A stretch of 64,000 nt of DNA from Gallionella sp. (GTDB lineage Bacteria > Pseudomonadota > Gammaproteobacteria > Burkholderiales > Gallionellaceae), in contig JAQTTY010000005.1 of the NCBI GenBank assembly GCA_028710525.1, positions 62,001 through 126,000 on the forward strand, read 5' to 3'. The stretch's first letter is position 1. The number at the start of each line of letters is the position of its first letter. A program made the position numbers and the translations under genes. The notes below the pieces were generated by a model. That model did no database searches. It saw nothing but the letters and a program-made list of their open reading frames with translations, and had not been told where the DNA came from. Positions 40,334 through 49,274 of the stretch are shown here, piece after piece.

Positions 40334-41287
40334 CTATCTTTGCTGGTGGTACCAGCGCGCAGTCTCAGCCAACCCTTGTTGCAAGGTGTATGGCGGTGTC
40401 CAAGCCAATTGCTGGCCTAGTTTGCTGCTATCTACCCGCAAAGAGCCGAACAGTCTGTCGACCTGTGCAGTCTTGCCTAACAACCCAGCGACTGCACTTA
40501 ATATGCTAGGCGGAAAATAGAAGGAACGATCCTTACGTCCTAGCGCGCGCGCAATCTCGCTCACCAGCTCCGCAGTAGAAACCGCCTTACCATCACTCAC
40601 CAAATAAGTCTGACCTGCCGCTTCTGCTTTTGTCGCACAGGTAATCAAAGCATCCACCAGATTGCCCACATAGACCAGACTGCGTGCATTGCGCGCACCC
40701 GCCAATGGCAACGGCAAGCCCTTATCTATCGCCTTGAACAAACTAATGAAGTTACCCTTCACGCCTGGCCCATAGACTAGTGGAGGACGGACGATGACCA
40801 CTTCTAAACCGGTCTCTTGTGAGATGCGATGCAAGGCTTGTTCGGCCTCCCACTTGGAGATGCCATAGGGATCTTGCGGGTCGGCGGCATCACTTTCCGA
40901 GTACGGCGATTCTTCCGTGCCCTCACCATTGACCTTGATGGAGCTGACATAGACTAAGCGCTTGACGCCTGCACTTGCAGCTTGTCGCGCCAGATTCTCA
41001 GTACCATGCAGATTGACCTTGCGGAATTCGGCGAGCGGGTCGGTGGAAACATCTTTCATCACATGCACACGGGCGGCCAGATGGAACAGAAGGTCCGTAT
41101 CTTTCAACGCATTTTGCCAGTCAGTTAGACCATCCACATTGCCGACAACTATCTGTGTTCCCACTTGCAATCCTGCAGATTCTCCTCGAACCGCAGCGCG
41201 TACCAGACAACCCTGGCTACTCAATTTTGCACAAAGTTCTCGACCTACAAAACCATTAGCGCCAGTAACTAATACTCTAGATTTCAC
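40334..41287 (-). CDS. NAD-dependent epimerase/reductase, WbpV-like
   Basis: A 317-residue extended SDR protein with the nucleotide loop VTGANGFVGRELC, LLFHLAARVHVMKD, YVSSIKVNGEGTEESPYSESD and the catalytic YGISKWEAEQAL. The sequence layout and its neighbours (WbpL- and WbpM-like) fit the UDP-4-keto-6-deoxy-HexNAc reductase group such as WbpV, giving UDP-FucNAc or UDP-QuiNAc. A GTG at 41285-41287 is the start, as no ATG precedes the first strand; its ribosome site is poor. It is separated from its partners by the opposing waaC gene. Confidence 0.85.
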   Translation of the reverse strand: MKSRVLVTGANGFVGRELCAKLSSQGCLVRAAVRGESAGLQVGTQIVVGNVDGLTDWQNALKDTDLLFHLAARVHVMKDVSTDPLAEFRKVNLHGTENLARQAASAGVKRLVYVSSIKVNGEGTEESPYSESDAADPQDPYGISKWEAEQALHRISQETGLEVVIVRPPLVYGPGVKGNFISLFKAIDKGLPLPLAGARNARSLVYVGNLVDALITCATKAEAAGQTYLVSDGKAVSTAELVSEIARALGRKDRSFYFPPSILSAVAGLLGKTAQVDRLFGSLRVDSSKLGQQLAWTPPYTLQQGLAETARWYHQQR

Positions 41288-41484
41288 GGATTGTGCTCAC
41301 ACTTATCAAATCATACAAAACAGCCACCATTGATTCCTTTAACATGTTCATGATCAACACAAAAATTCTAGGTACCACAGGCTTACTAAGCACATTCACG
41401 TTTGAGGGTAGTACTGTCTCTAAACATTGCGTTGTTTGAACAATGCCAGCCGGTTATACCGAACTGGATTCCCACCAAAACTGA
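41288..41484. other. Intergenic region, compositional boundary
   Basis: A 197-base AT-rich gap between the wbpV-like gene and the GT4 gene. A short palindrome TTGTT-tg-AACAA occurs near 41440. No gene, RNA or T-run terminator was recognised. From here rightwards the sequence is generally lower in GC than the genes to the left. Confidence 0.4.
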
Positions 41485-42714
41485 TTAATTAATAATTGGG
41501 CTTTCAATTTTTTGCATGTTCAAAAGCGCATGGTACTCGTTGATAAGTTGCTGGTTGATTTTCTCAGCATCAAATAATTCCCGCGCACGATGCTTCGCAG
41601 CCTGGCCCATATCGAGTCGCAAGCGACTATCGCCCAACAAATTTGTTAACGCATTGGTCAGCGCCTTTACACTCTTTGGTTCAACTAAAAGACCCGTTTC
41701 CCCATCCATGACTGCATCCGTCAAACCGTAAATTGAGGTACCAACTGTAGGAAGGCCCATAGCCGCGGCCTCGATTACTACCGTACCAAACCCCTCCCTA
41801 TAGCTCGGCAAACAAAGTACATCTGCCATCGCCAGATAGGCCTCAGGGATATCTGTAAATGCGACCCAATGTGCATCCGGCACTTGCTCAATGTCCTCTC
41901 GACTTACACAACCTGCGGCACCGCTTGCAATATCAATAGGGCCTACGAATAGCAGATGAGCCGGGCTACCTGATGCCTTGAGATTTTCGAATGATCCCAA
42001 TAGTTCGCGAACACCCTTATCTATGGATATTCTGCCCAAAAACAATATCAGCGGCGCTCCCTGAGGGATCAACAATGAATTCCGCAACTCTTCACATTGC
42101 TGGCTTGTAAAACGCTCTCGATTAAAGCGCTGTATATCTACGCCTGCGAGTGAGCCAGCGCCAAGCACAGAAATTTTTTTGCTCGATATGATTTTCTGCT
42201 CAACAAGGAAATTCATTTGACTAGGGCTATCTGCGTAGCATCTCGTATTGAGTTTTGCTATCAGCTTATCGCTTGCTTTAGCAATCCAACCCTTCAACCC
42301 ATGCATCCCCACCCACGGCTGACCTGTATAGGTGTGTAAGCGAATAGGAACACCTGCCAGCTTGCCTGCAATGGCAGTCAATAAACCAGCCTTAGGTGTA
42401 GTTGAGTGAGAAATTTGAATTCTCTCCCGCTTAAAAAACAAATACAGCTTGATCAATCCAACCAGGTCCGAAATCAAACTAACGGATCTTGCAATTTCAA
42501 TAGGTACCGAACGTACACCCATCATGCTATCTAGAATTGAGAGCTCCGGCCCATCACTGCTCACTGCCATTACAAAAGCACCACTTTCACCCAATGCCTG
42601 TAGCTGTTTTTTCAGCTGAGTGATAACAAAATATGGGACAGTTGACACGCGTGCGATTCGCACATTATGAAGAACGAGATGACCGTCCATATCAGATTGA
42701 GGTATGTTGCTCAT
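41485..42714 (-). CDS. Glycosyltransferase family 4 protein of the O-antigen cluster
   Basis: A 409-residue GT-B enzyme. The N-terminal domain has FVITQLKKQLQALGESGAFVMAVSSDG and SHSTTPKAGLLTAIAGKLAGVPIRLHTYTGQPW, the donor domain APLILFLGRISIDKGVRELL and the E-x7-E motif SYREGFGTVVIEAAAMGLPTVGTSIYG. It is probably one of the O-unit transferases acting on the lipid-linked HexNAc (inference). The ATG at 42712-42714 has GAGGAAA at good spacing and follows the preceding stop by one base. A TTG start 15 bases upstream is possible but less likely. Confidence 0.88.
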   Translation of the reverse strand: MSNIPQSDMDGHLVLHNVRIARVSTVPYFVITQLKKQLQALGESGAFVMAVSSDGPELSILDSMMGVRSVPIEIARSVSLISDLVGLIKLYLFFKRERIQISHSTTPKAGLLTAIAGKLAGVPIRLHTYTGQPWVGMHGLKGWIAKASDKLIAKLNTRCYADSPSQMNFLVEQKIISSKKISVLGAGSLAGVDIQRFNRERFTSQQCEELRNSLLIPQGAPLILFLGRISIDKGVRELLGSFENLKASGSPAHLLFVGPIDIASGAAGCVSREDIEQVPDAHWVAFTDIPEAYLAMADVLCLPSYREGFGTVVIEAAAMGLPTVGTSIYGLTDAVMDGETGLLVEPKSVKALTNALTNLLGDSRLRLDMGQAAKHRARELFDAEKINQQLINEYHALLNMQKIESPIIN

Positions 42715-42715
42715 G

Positions 42716-43675
42716 CTAGCTTTCCTCAAACATTGTTGTCACTTCGCGTGGAATTGAATAGTGCGGTACAAAGCCCATCATGGTTTTAATTTTAGTGACT
42801 GGGTAACTCGTGTGCCTCACCAAAGCGTCTATTCTAGCCTGCGTCAAAGGGAAGCCCGCTTTTCGACTCATGAGCTTAGCAATCATACGCAATGACCACT
42901 CTGGCGCACATAGTCTGGGCGGCTTTATGGGCACCGATAAAGCAACTGCATTTACGATTTCCGACAATGCACAATCATTTGAAAGATTAAATACCTGTCC
43001 TTTTGCGCGCTCATCATTGCCACACAATATCAGCGCAGCAGCAACATCTTTGACATGAATATAGGTTGCGATTGAAGTTCGCGAACCTATATAAAAGAAA
43101 CGACCATTTTTAATTACATTTACCAATGAGCGCAGAGATTGATTTGTCATTGACGGACCAATCACGTTGGAGGGCCTCAATATCGAATACGAGAATTGAG
43201 GCTCAATTTTTGCATACGCCATAACCAGCTCATCTGAAAGTGTCTTTGTTGTTTCATACTCACCTTGAGGAGCGGTTGGAGTGACTTCTGTTACCTCACG
43301 TACCTCGTGTGCTTTTCGTGCAGGTATCCCATAGGCGCCTACACTACTTAATTGTACCCAGTGAATATTCCTTTTTTTTGATTTTATTACCCTATCAACT
43401 TCTCTTAGTAGTCGCGTCGTTCCATCGACATGCAACACACGCATTAATGCTTCGTTCTTTATTTCGCCAGCGCAATGATAAATTACACTTACATCGTCAA
43501 GTAAGCCCTCAAGTGCTACTGACTGATCAGCCAAATCACCCAAGAAATACTGCGTATTAGCTTTATCTTCCTTTGGTGACCGACTTAACAATATTAGATC
43601 TGCGCCTGCAGCCTCCAAGCTGTTAACTAATTGTCGGCCTATAAATCCAGCACCTCCAGTTACACAAACTTTCAA
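42716..43675 (-). CDS. NAD-dependent epimerase/dehydratase family protein
   Basis: A 319-residue extended SDR with KVCVTGGAGFIGRQLVNSLEAAG, VIYHCAGEIKNEALM, WVQLSSVGAYGIP and the catalytic GEYETTKTLSDELV. Specificity cannot be fixed; it is a nucleotide-sugar epimerase or reductase of the O-unit pathway. The start is TTG at 43675, with AAGGAG six bases upstream and the first base pattern TTGA overlapping the stop of the polymerase candidate. No in-frame ATG precedes the glycine loop, so the TTG call is firm. Confidence 0.88.
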   Translation of the reverse strand: MKVCVTGGAGFIGRQLVNSLEAAGADLILLSRSPKEDKANTQYFLGDLADQSVALEGLLDDVSVIYHCAGEIKNEALMRVLHVDGTTRLLREVDRVIKSKKRNIHWVQLSSVGAYGIPARKAHEVREVTEVTPTAPQGEYETTKTLSDELVMAYAKIEPQFSYSILRPSNVIGPSMTNQSLRSLVNVIKNGRFFYIGSRTSIATYIHVKDVAAALILCGNDERAKGQVFNLSNDCALSEIVNAVALSVPIKPPRLCAPEWSLRMIAKLMSRKAGFPLTQARIDALVRHTSYPVTKIKTMMGFVPHYSIPREVTTMFEES

Positions 43676-44793
43676 GGCATCTCCTTAACTAATAATTTAG
43701 CTTCTTCTCTGTGCAGATTCTCAGCGCGAAGATATTTCATTAAGTATATTGATGCAGCGACAAAAAACACTGCAAGGTAGTTGAATACCCTTAACCGCAC
43801 TGCAGTCCCTAAATTGTCATTTGCTATGATCCAAACCGTTCCGTAAACCACCGAGAAAATTAATATGCATCGCATGAATTTTGTTAGGAATTGCCTATTT
43901 TTGTAGATATACCAACAGCAACCTGAAAACAATATCGACTCTGACAAAAATAATAAGCCTGCTTTAAACGAAACTATGTACAAACCAAAAAGTTGAAGTA
44001 GGCCAGACCAAATCGTCAAGATAAGGAACGTCACTGAGTTCTGATTATTCAGGTTAATACTCAACGTTGTTCCGCCACCTACAAAGACATCCAGACTCCG
44101 ATAGCGGAGTAACGCGTCCAGTACTCCTAGCGAATGTATAATTGCTATTAAAATTAAATATCCAATGAGGATATATATTAATTTTATTTTTGCTACGTTA
44201 ATTTGAGAGATGCACAGGGCCACTAAGAGTGACATCCCGAGGTAGGGCCTGAATAGGTAGAGTACATAAGTCAAAGCCGCTAAAGCCATAATAATGCCCA
44301 CGTTGCGAATCGATTTTTCTCCACTCACTTTTAGTCCTACGAACACCCAAAGTGTAAAAATCAAAGCCATCATCACATCGCGATAAATATCGATTGAGTA
44401 AAAAAATATCGTTGGATACAGCGAGACCAAGGTCGCAACATGCCAATATATCTTTAGATAGCTTTCTCGCGAAGCTGTGAATTCTGGCCTAGGAAGAGAT
44501 TCTGCGACGAGCATTGGCAAGACACAACTTCCAATCACAAACATGGCCCATGAAATTACATGGCGGTTGTATATCCCAAATCGGTCAAGCTCACGGAGGA
44601 TTATCGGCCAGATACTAGAAGCCCATTTTTCATCGATTAATCCGTGTGCAAACTGATCATAATAATTTGCATCTCCGCCTAACGAAAGCAACCCCGTTTG
44701 AATATTTGTCAGCCATAAATATACGATTAGTTTTAATAGTAAAAATATAACGAACAGGGCTTTAATGTGTCTTAACGGCAGTAGGTTTGGCAT
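43672..44793 (-). CDS. Polytopic membrane protein, candidate O-antigen polymerase (Wzy)
   Basis: A 373-residue protein with about 10 hydrophobic segments and little sequence signature, as usual for Wzy. Periplasmic-type loops include GGDANYYDQFAHGLIDEKWASSIWP and ALLRYRSLDVFVGGGTTLSINLNNQNS. It lies between wzx/GT2 and GT/SDR genes in the only position left for a polymerase. It is the most AT-rich gene of the cluster (19 of 60 G/C at 44161-44220), again typical of wzy. The start is the ATG at 44791-44793. A different membrane role cannot be excluded. Confidence 0.65.
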   Translation of the reverse strand: MPNLLPLRHIKALFVIFLLLKLIVYLWLTNIQTGLLSLGGDANYYDQFAHGLIDEKWASSIWPIILRELDRFGIYNRHVISWAMFVIGSCVLPMLVAESLPRPEFTASRESYLKIYWHVATLVSLYPTIFFYSIDIYRDVMMALIFTLWVFVGLKVSGEKSIRNVGIIMALAALTYVLYLFRPYLGMSLLVALCISQINVAKIKLIYILIGYLILIAIIHSLGVLDALLRYRSLDVFVGGGTTLSINLNNQNSVTFLILTIWSGLLQLFGLYIVSFKAGLLFLSESILFSGCCWYIYKNRQFLTKFMRCILIFSVVYGTVWIIANDNLGTAVRLRVFNYLAVFFVAASIYLMKYLRAENLHREEAKLLVKEMP

Positions 44794-44908
44794 TATTTGA
44801 TTGACTGACTATGTTTACATTGACCAACTTGCAATAGAGTCACATCTCTTGACGCTGACATCATGGCTAGATATTCAACTCCTACACATGTCCAAAATTT
44901 TGTGAGAA

Positions 44909-45967
44909 TTAGATTCCCCTTTTGATACCGTCAAAACTCCCTAATGCTTGTTTCCTTTCCCTATATGCGTCCATATCTTTTCTTTGTCCTATTAAGCATA
45001 AGAGCCATCTCAGCACAGGCGCAGGCGTTATATAAGTTGCCAACAAAATTATGGAATGCATTAAAACCAGTAACACATATGGAGTACGAAGCAATGCATA
45101 CCTTGCGCTGTATTCGCGCAGCGCTCTGCGATTAAAGTCCTCTGACTCAAGTGCTTTCCAGAACAGCAAAGTTCTTATGTCCCTCGCAAGATATAATTCT
45201 CGCAATATAAGAGCGTCGTAAAACCATTGGTGTTTTTTTACAGACAATCGTGCTTCAGAAATAATATTGAGCTTTCTAAGTTTGATGTGAGCCATGTCAT
45301 ATATATTCCAAAAAAGCATCGCCCCACCTCTGGCCTGTTGAACGACTGGATCTGAAAAAACTTCAACGTGACCATCCTGTATATGCCTAAGAAATAGGGC
45401 CAAATGTGGCCAAGGCTGAGCTTGCTCTAGTGAAAACTTGACGAATTCCTGCTTTAACGCCGCAGGGTAGAGATGCATACCGATGAACCCATAACAGTAC
45501 AAACCGGTGCGCAAAACGGAACTTCTAATTGATTTAGAATCATATCTGCCGTCTTTTAAGGGGCCTAGGTAGGCTTCACGTCCAGATGAGTCAGCCACTC
45601 CCGCTAAAATCCAGTCTGCCTCATTAGCCGTGTTAAGGCGCTCCATCAATTGCGTAAAGTTTTCTGTTATGAATCCATCATCATCACCTACAAGCATGAT
45701 CCACTTGCCTGAAGCGATTCCTGACACAGCAAAACTGTTCTTAGTTGCGCCTATGTTTTCAGCCTGCGTAACAACCCTCAGTTCTAATTGGTCTTGCCAT
45801 CTTTTAATCACATCTTCCGTCTCATCGGTTGAGTGATTATTTGATATGCATATTTCTACAGCACTACCATGTACCTTTTTTATTTCCGCAAAATTCTGTA
45901 ATAACTTGTCAAGGCCGATAGCTCGATTAAACGTGGGAACACAGATTGAAACAATAGGATTATTCAT
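44909..45967 (-). CDS. Glycosyltransferase family 2 protein of the O-antigen cluster
   Basis: A 352-residue GT-A enzyme starting MNNPIVSICVPTFNRAIGLDKLLQNF, with ISNNHSTDETEDVIKRW, ENIGATKNSFAVSG and the metal site MLVGDDDGFITENF. The C-terminal third contains a hydrophobic stretch (YVLLVLMHSIILLATYI) that may bind the membrane. It probably adds one O-unit sugar. Two ATGs are possible: 45997, or 45967 behind GGAAG; the latter puts the GT2 first strand at the usual position. About 115 AT-rich bases separate it from the wzy candidate downstream. Confidence 0.87.
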   Translation of the reverse strand: MNNPIVSICVPTFNRAIGLDKLLQNFAEIKKVHGSAVEICISNNHSTDETEDVIKRWQDQLELRVVTQAENIGATKNSFAVSGIASGKWIMLVGDDDGFITENFTQLMERLNTANEADWILAGVADSSGREAYLGPLKDGRYDSKSIRSSVLRTGLYCYGFIGMHLYPAALKQEFVKFSLEQAQPWPHLALFLRHIQDGHVEVFSDPVVQQARGGAMLFWNIYDMAHIKLRKLNIISEARLSVKKHQWFYDALILRELYLARDIRTLLFWKALESEDFNRRALREYSARYALLRTPYVLLVLMHSIILLATYITPAPVLRWLLCLIGQRKDMDAYRERKQALGSFDGIKRGI

Positions 45968-46093
45968 AGTTAGTACTTCCGATGCTGTCGCATTCATTAG
46001 TGTCCAAAATCAATTGAACCGATATATTTAAGTATACAAATCTGTCATCACAGAATTTGTCCAAATTAAGCGAGCGATCCTATTGCGCTATCA

Positions 46094-47443
46094 TTAGCAA
46101 CTTTGCGTCCACTGCTTTCGCTTATAGAAAAATATTGCCGTACTCCCTGATAGGCCTATAAATAGGGTGGTAGCAGCATATGAATATACCGCCCCTGCCA
46201 CCCCTAACGCCGGAACCAGAAAACTAGCTAAAACTGCAGTAGCTAGACCAGCGAACACTGTTAATAGCATCATTGGATCTTGCTTATGTGCTCGTAGATA
46301 GGCAGCCTCGGCAAAAATAATATGATTGGCAATGCATACTACGCAAAGTAATGAGAATAGTGATAGTGGCACAACGCGGAGTGCATAGGTGGAGGCCATA
46401 CGCTCCATAAAGTAAAGAGCAAACCAAACAGAGCTGACAGCAATGAGCAAAAATACCAATGATTGTGTAAATCCGCGCAAGAATAAGCTGTCCAACAGCC
46501 GTCTCTGATTAGTTGCAATCAATTGCCCATAAAGTGGTGCCTTAGGAGATATCCACGCCATCGCAGCTCCATTCATGGCAGAAATTATTTGCAAGCTCAT
46601 TCCCATTTGGCCCGCAGATACAGCCCCATGGGTTTTAAATATAAGCGGTGTGAACAACTGAAAAATCAAATACCCACTCATCCAGCTCGCCGCAATTCTC
46701 CACTGGAATGGCCAAATCTCTCTTCGCCAACTCATCCCAGGCAGTTCTGTACTGTGTTTAATGAGGTCTTTAAAGAAAATGCGGTGCTTGATCCAAAGCC
46801 ATGCTAACCCACTAATACCAATCATCATGCTGCTGACCGCCAAGGCATACAATTCACCGCCCAAGCTCAGAATAATCCATACCGTTGACATCGCAAATAT
46901 TGATTGCCAAAGTCGCATTGCAGCCACTTGGGATACTTTTCCGCATCCTTCAAGAATTGCTGTTGCTGCCGTGATAAATAAATTCACGGCGGAAAAAATC
47001 ACTAATAGCGTCCACGGTACACTTACGTGACTTGCTTCGGGTGCCCTTAGGTTGCCCGATGAAAAAAAGTATAAGCCTGCTGGCAACAAAACAACAATCA
47101 GTAGAACAGATGCCACCCCGAACCACGAAAATACGAAATGTAACAGCGACTGTAATCGACGCTTCGATTCATGGCTGCCAGAAACCGTCCCATCTTGTTG
47201 CCATGAAAGCTGCGCCATCTCGTGGCTGGAAAATTGAATAATTGCAAAGCTGAGTCCCAGCTCTGCAAAAATTTGCAGTGCGATTAACCCGTTAAACGTG
47301 TAGTAGTAACCCTGAAGTTCAGGTGAAAGTGCGCGCACTACAAATACAATAGTCAGCAAACCAGAAAATATATTCCAGCCTCGCAACATCAAAGTAAATA
47401 AAACCGCCCGATCAATACCCATCAGGGCTAGTAGCCTCTTCAT
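46094..47443 (-). CDS. wzx: O-antigen flippase (Wzx-like, polysaccharide biosynthesis transporter)
   Basis: A 449-residue membrane protein with about 12 helices, no enzymatic motif, and the MOP-superfamily opening LFTLMLRGWNIFSGLLTIVFVVRALSPELQGYYYTFNGLIALQIFAELGL. GAVSAGQMGMSLQIISAMNGAAMAW mid-protein is also characteristic. It would flip undecaprenyl-pyrophosphate O-units to the periplasm for Wzy. The cluster has a single such gene. The ATG is at 47441-47443. Confidence 0.85.
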   Translation of the reverse strand: MKRLLALMGIDRAVLFTLMLRGWNIFSGLLTIVFVVRALSPELQGYYYTFNGLIALQIFAELGLSFAIIQFSSHEMAQLSWQQDGTVSGSHESKRRLQSLLHFVFSWFGVASVLLIVVLLPAGLYFFSSGNLRAPEASHVSVPWTLLVIFSAVNLFITAATAILEGCGKVSQVAAMRLWQSIFAMSTVWIILSLGGELYALAVSSMMIGISGLAWLWIKHRIFFKDLIKHSTELPGMSWRREIWPFQWRIAASWMSGYLIFQLFTPLIFKTHGAVSAGQMGMSLQIISAMNGAAMAWISPKAPLYGQLIATNQRRLLDSLFLRGFTQSLVFLLIAVSSVWFALYFMERMASTYALRVVPLSLFSLLCVVCIANHIIFAEAAYLRAHKQDPMMLLTVFAGLATAVLASFLVPALGVAGAVYSYAATTLFIGLSGSTAIFFYKRKQWTQSC

Positions 47444-47657
47444 TGCGGCCTTGCAGCTTTGTGCAAAGTGTAGGAATTATTCATTTGATACTCAACACAC
47501 ATAATTTGAGGGGATATTTGAGTAGGTTATCGCTAGCTCACGACAAGAAACTACCTCGTTCTGGAGAAAATGCAGGGTTCTCGAGATTAAATGTAATTTT
47601 TATATTTTAGAATTAGTCGAACATGGCGTGTTTGGTTAATGTCATGCAAATTTGAAA
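47444..47657. other. AT-rich intergenic region between wzx and the acyltransferase gene
   Basis: A 214-base AT-rich gap. It may carry an internal promoter for wzx and downstream genes. No RNA gene or hairpin with a T-run was recognised. Confidence 0.35.
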
Positions 47658-48146
47658 CTATCTCGACCCGACCATTTTTGAGGGGACTCCGAAGTTTATC
47701 GAGAATGCTTCTACATTTTTAGTTACCACGGCGCCAGCCCCAATTACAGCACCTTGACCAATTGTTACACCATCCAAAATGGTAACATTTGCAGAAATCC
47801 AGACGTCCTCCTCGATGACTATGCCCCCCTTTGATGCTGGGTATCCTTGCAACCTGATTGGGATACTTCTATCGGATATATTATGATTTACCGGTACGAT
47901 ATTGCAGTTTGGACCGATAACCACATTGTTTCCAATTGATACGCCATTGCCTGAATAAATTACTGTTCCAGAATTAATATAAACATTCTGTCCGATTTTC
48001 ACATCCCCATTGCCCGCAACGTGCTTAATTTTAACAAAATCATCTATTGCTGAACCCGAGCCAATATACGTATGAGTGCCCCTCGAAGAAATTTCAATTG
48101 AGGCCATTGTCCCAATTTTTATATTTTCACTAAAAAAATTTGCCAT
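47658..48146 (-). CDS. Hexapeptide-repeat acyltransferase
   Basis: A 162-residue left-handed beta-helix protein with repeated [LIV]-G-x4 turns (VKIGQNVYINSGTVIYSGNGVSIGNNVVIGPNCNI) and the C-terminal cap VWISANVTILDGVTIGQGAVIGAGAVVTKNV. The central VPVNHNISDRS has the His expected to act as base in the LacA/WbbJ group. It likely O- or N-acetylates a sugar of the O-unit, possibly a deoxyhexose made by the adjacent rfb genes. The ATG has GGGACGGA upstream. It lies 57 bases after the SDR gene on the same strand. Confidence 0.88.
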   Translation of the reverse strand: MANFFSENIKIGTMASIEISSRGTHTYIGSGSAIDDFVKIKHVAGNGDVKIGQNVYINSGTVIYSGNGVSIGNNVVIGPNCNIVPVNHNISDRSIPIRLQGYPASKGGIVIEEDVWISANVTILDGVTIGQGAVIGAGAVVTKNVEAFSINFGVPSKMVGSR

Positions 48147-48203
48147 TCCGTCCCAACCTATCCAAGGAAAATTTATCTACCAAAATAAAATAGATGGCTA
48201 GCT

Positions 48204-49274
48204 TCAATTAACACTATAGCTCTCAACTGTTTTGCGGAATCCATCTTCAAGCGAGGTCCAAGGTGCCCAACCAAGTTTCCTTGCAAGGTCAATATTTGGG
48301 CTGGTTACTTGAATGCTACTTGTAACGTATTGCCCTGTATCCTCACGATGCTCAAATCCAACTTTGATTTCTTTTTCTGGATAAAGCTCTGCTAGCATCT
48401 TTGCCAAATCACGAATGCTTATCTCACAATCCGGATTCCCAATGTTATAGGCTTGCGCACTTGCTCCACACAACAACACCAACCAAAATCCTGCTGTTGC
48501 ATCAGCAAGGTAGCAAAATGCTCGCCTCGCCAACCCATTGCTTCTCAATGTGATGTCTTTTCCATTTACCACGTCTGACACAAAGTCAGCGTATACACGT
48601 CCATCGTCAAGCTGCATTCCTGGACCATAAGTGTGAAAGGGCCTTACTATTTTGGCTGGAACCCCATACTGATGATGCCAAGATACGCACATATTTTCAC
48701 CCATGCGCTTGCTCTCTGCATAACACGAGCGAACTGCTAATGGATCAAGATATCCATAGTCATTTTCGGAAGTTGGCACGTGTATAGCTTCGCCATATAC
48801 CTCTGCGCTGCTAAAGTACAAGAAACTCTCTACCTTATTTCTTCGTGCCAGTTCGAGCAGATGGGCAGTACCCATTGTATTCGCGCTTAGTGTCCCCACT
48901 GGATCAGTAGCATAGAATTTCGGGCTGGCTTGGCTAGCTGCGTGAATCATGAAATCGACTTTCTTGTCGATTAGCATTGCGGTACTAATGTCATGTTCTA
49001 CAACAATTAAATCAGACCGGTTTATATGATGATTAAACCTTTTATTAAATCTGGCGCTACTTCTTACTACTGCAATAACAGTGACATTCAACTTTTTAAC
49101 ATCATTAAGGAACAATAATGTTTCGACCATATATGCAGCCAAAAAGCCGGCCGCACCTGTAATTAATACAGTCTTTTCACCCAACTTCTCCCATGGAATA
49201 CTTCGAATATTTGTAATACTCTCTAAGTCAGCCGCAATGATTGAGCGATTATTTCCACTACCATCGCCTTTCAA
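48204..49274 (-). CDS. SDR-family NDP-sugar reductase/epimerase at the end of the CDP-deoxyhexose genes
   Basis: A 356-residue extended SDR with an N-terminal extension (SIIAADLESITNIRSIPWEKLGEK), the loop VLITGAAGFLAAYMVETLL, FMIHAASQASPKFYATDP, LYFSSAEVYGE and the catalytic CYAESKRMGENMC. It resembles the decarboxylase/epimerase-like group found beside rfbFGH. By position it may reduce the keto group of the YerE product, the role of YerF in Yersinia, but that is inference. The start is TTG at 49274 with GGGAG upstream, overlapping the previous stop as TTGA; no usable ATG precedes the glycine loop. Confidence 0.8.
   Translation of the reverse strand: MKGDGSGNNRSIIAADLESITNIRSIPWEKLGEKTVLITGAAGFLAAYMVETLLFLNDVKKLNVTVIAVVRSSARFNKRFNHHINRSDLIVVEHDISTAMLIDKKVDFMIHAASQASPKFYATDPVGTLSANTMGTAHLLELARRNKVESFLYFSSAEVYGEAIHVPTSENDYGYLDPLAVRSCYAESKRMGENMCVSWHHQYGVPAKIVRPFHTYGPGMQLDDGRVYADFVSDVVNGKDITLRSNGLARRAFCYLADATAGFWLVLLCGASAQAYNIGNPDCEISIRDLAKMLAELYPEKEIKVGFEHREDTGQYVTSSIQVTSPNIDLARKLGWAPWTSLEDGFRKTVESYSVN

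Noticed and set aside
41431-41460. TTGTT/AACAA palindrome as a terminator
   Set aside because: The stem is only five A/T-rich pairs with no T-run, so it is too weak to call.
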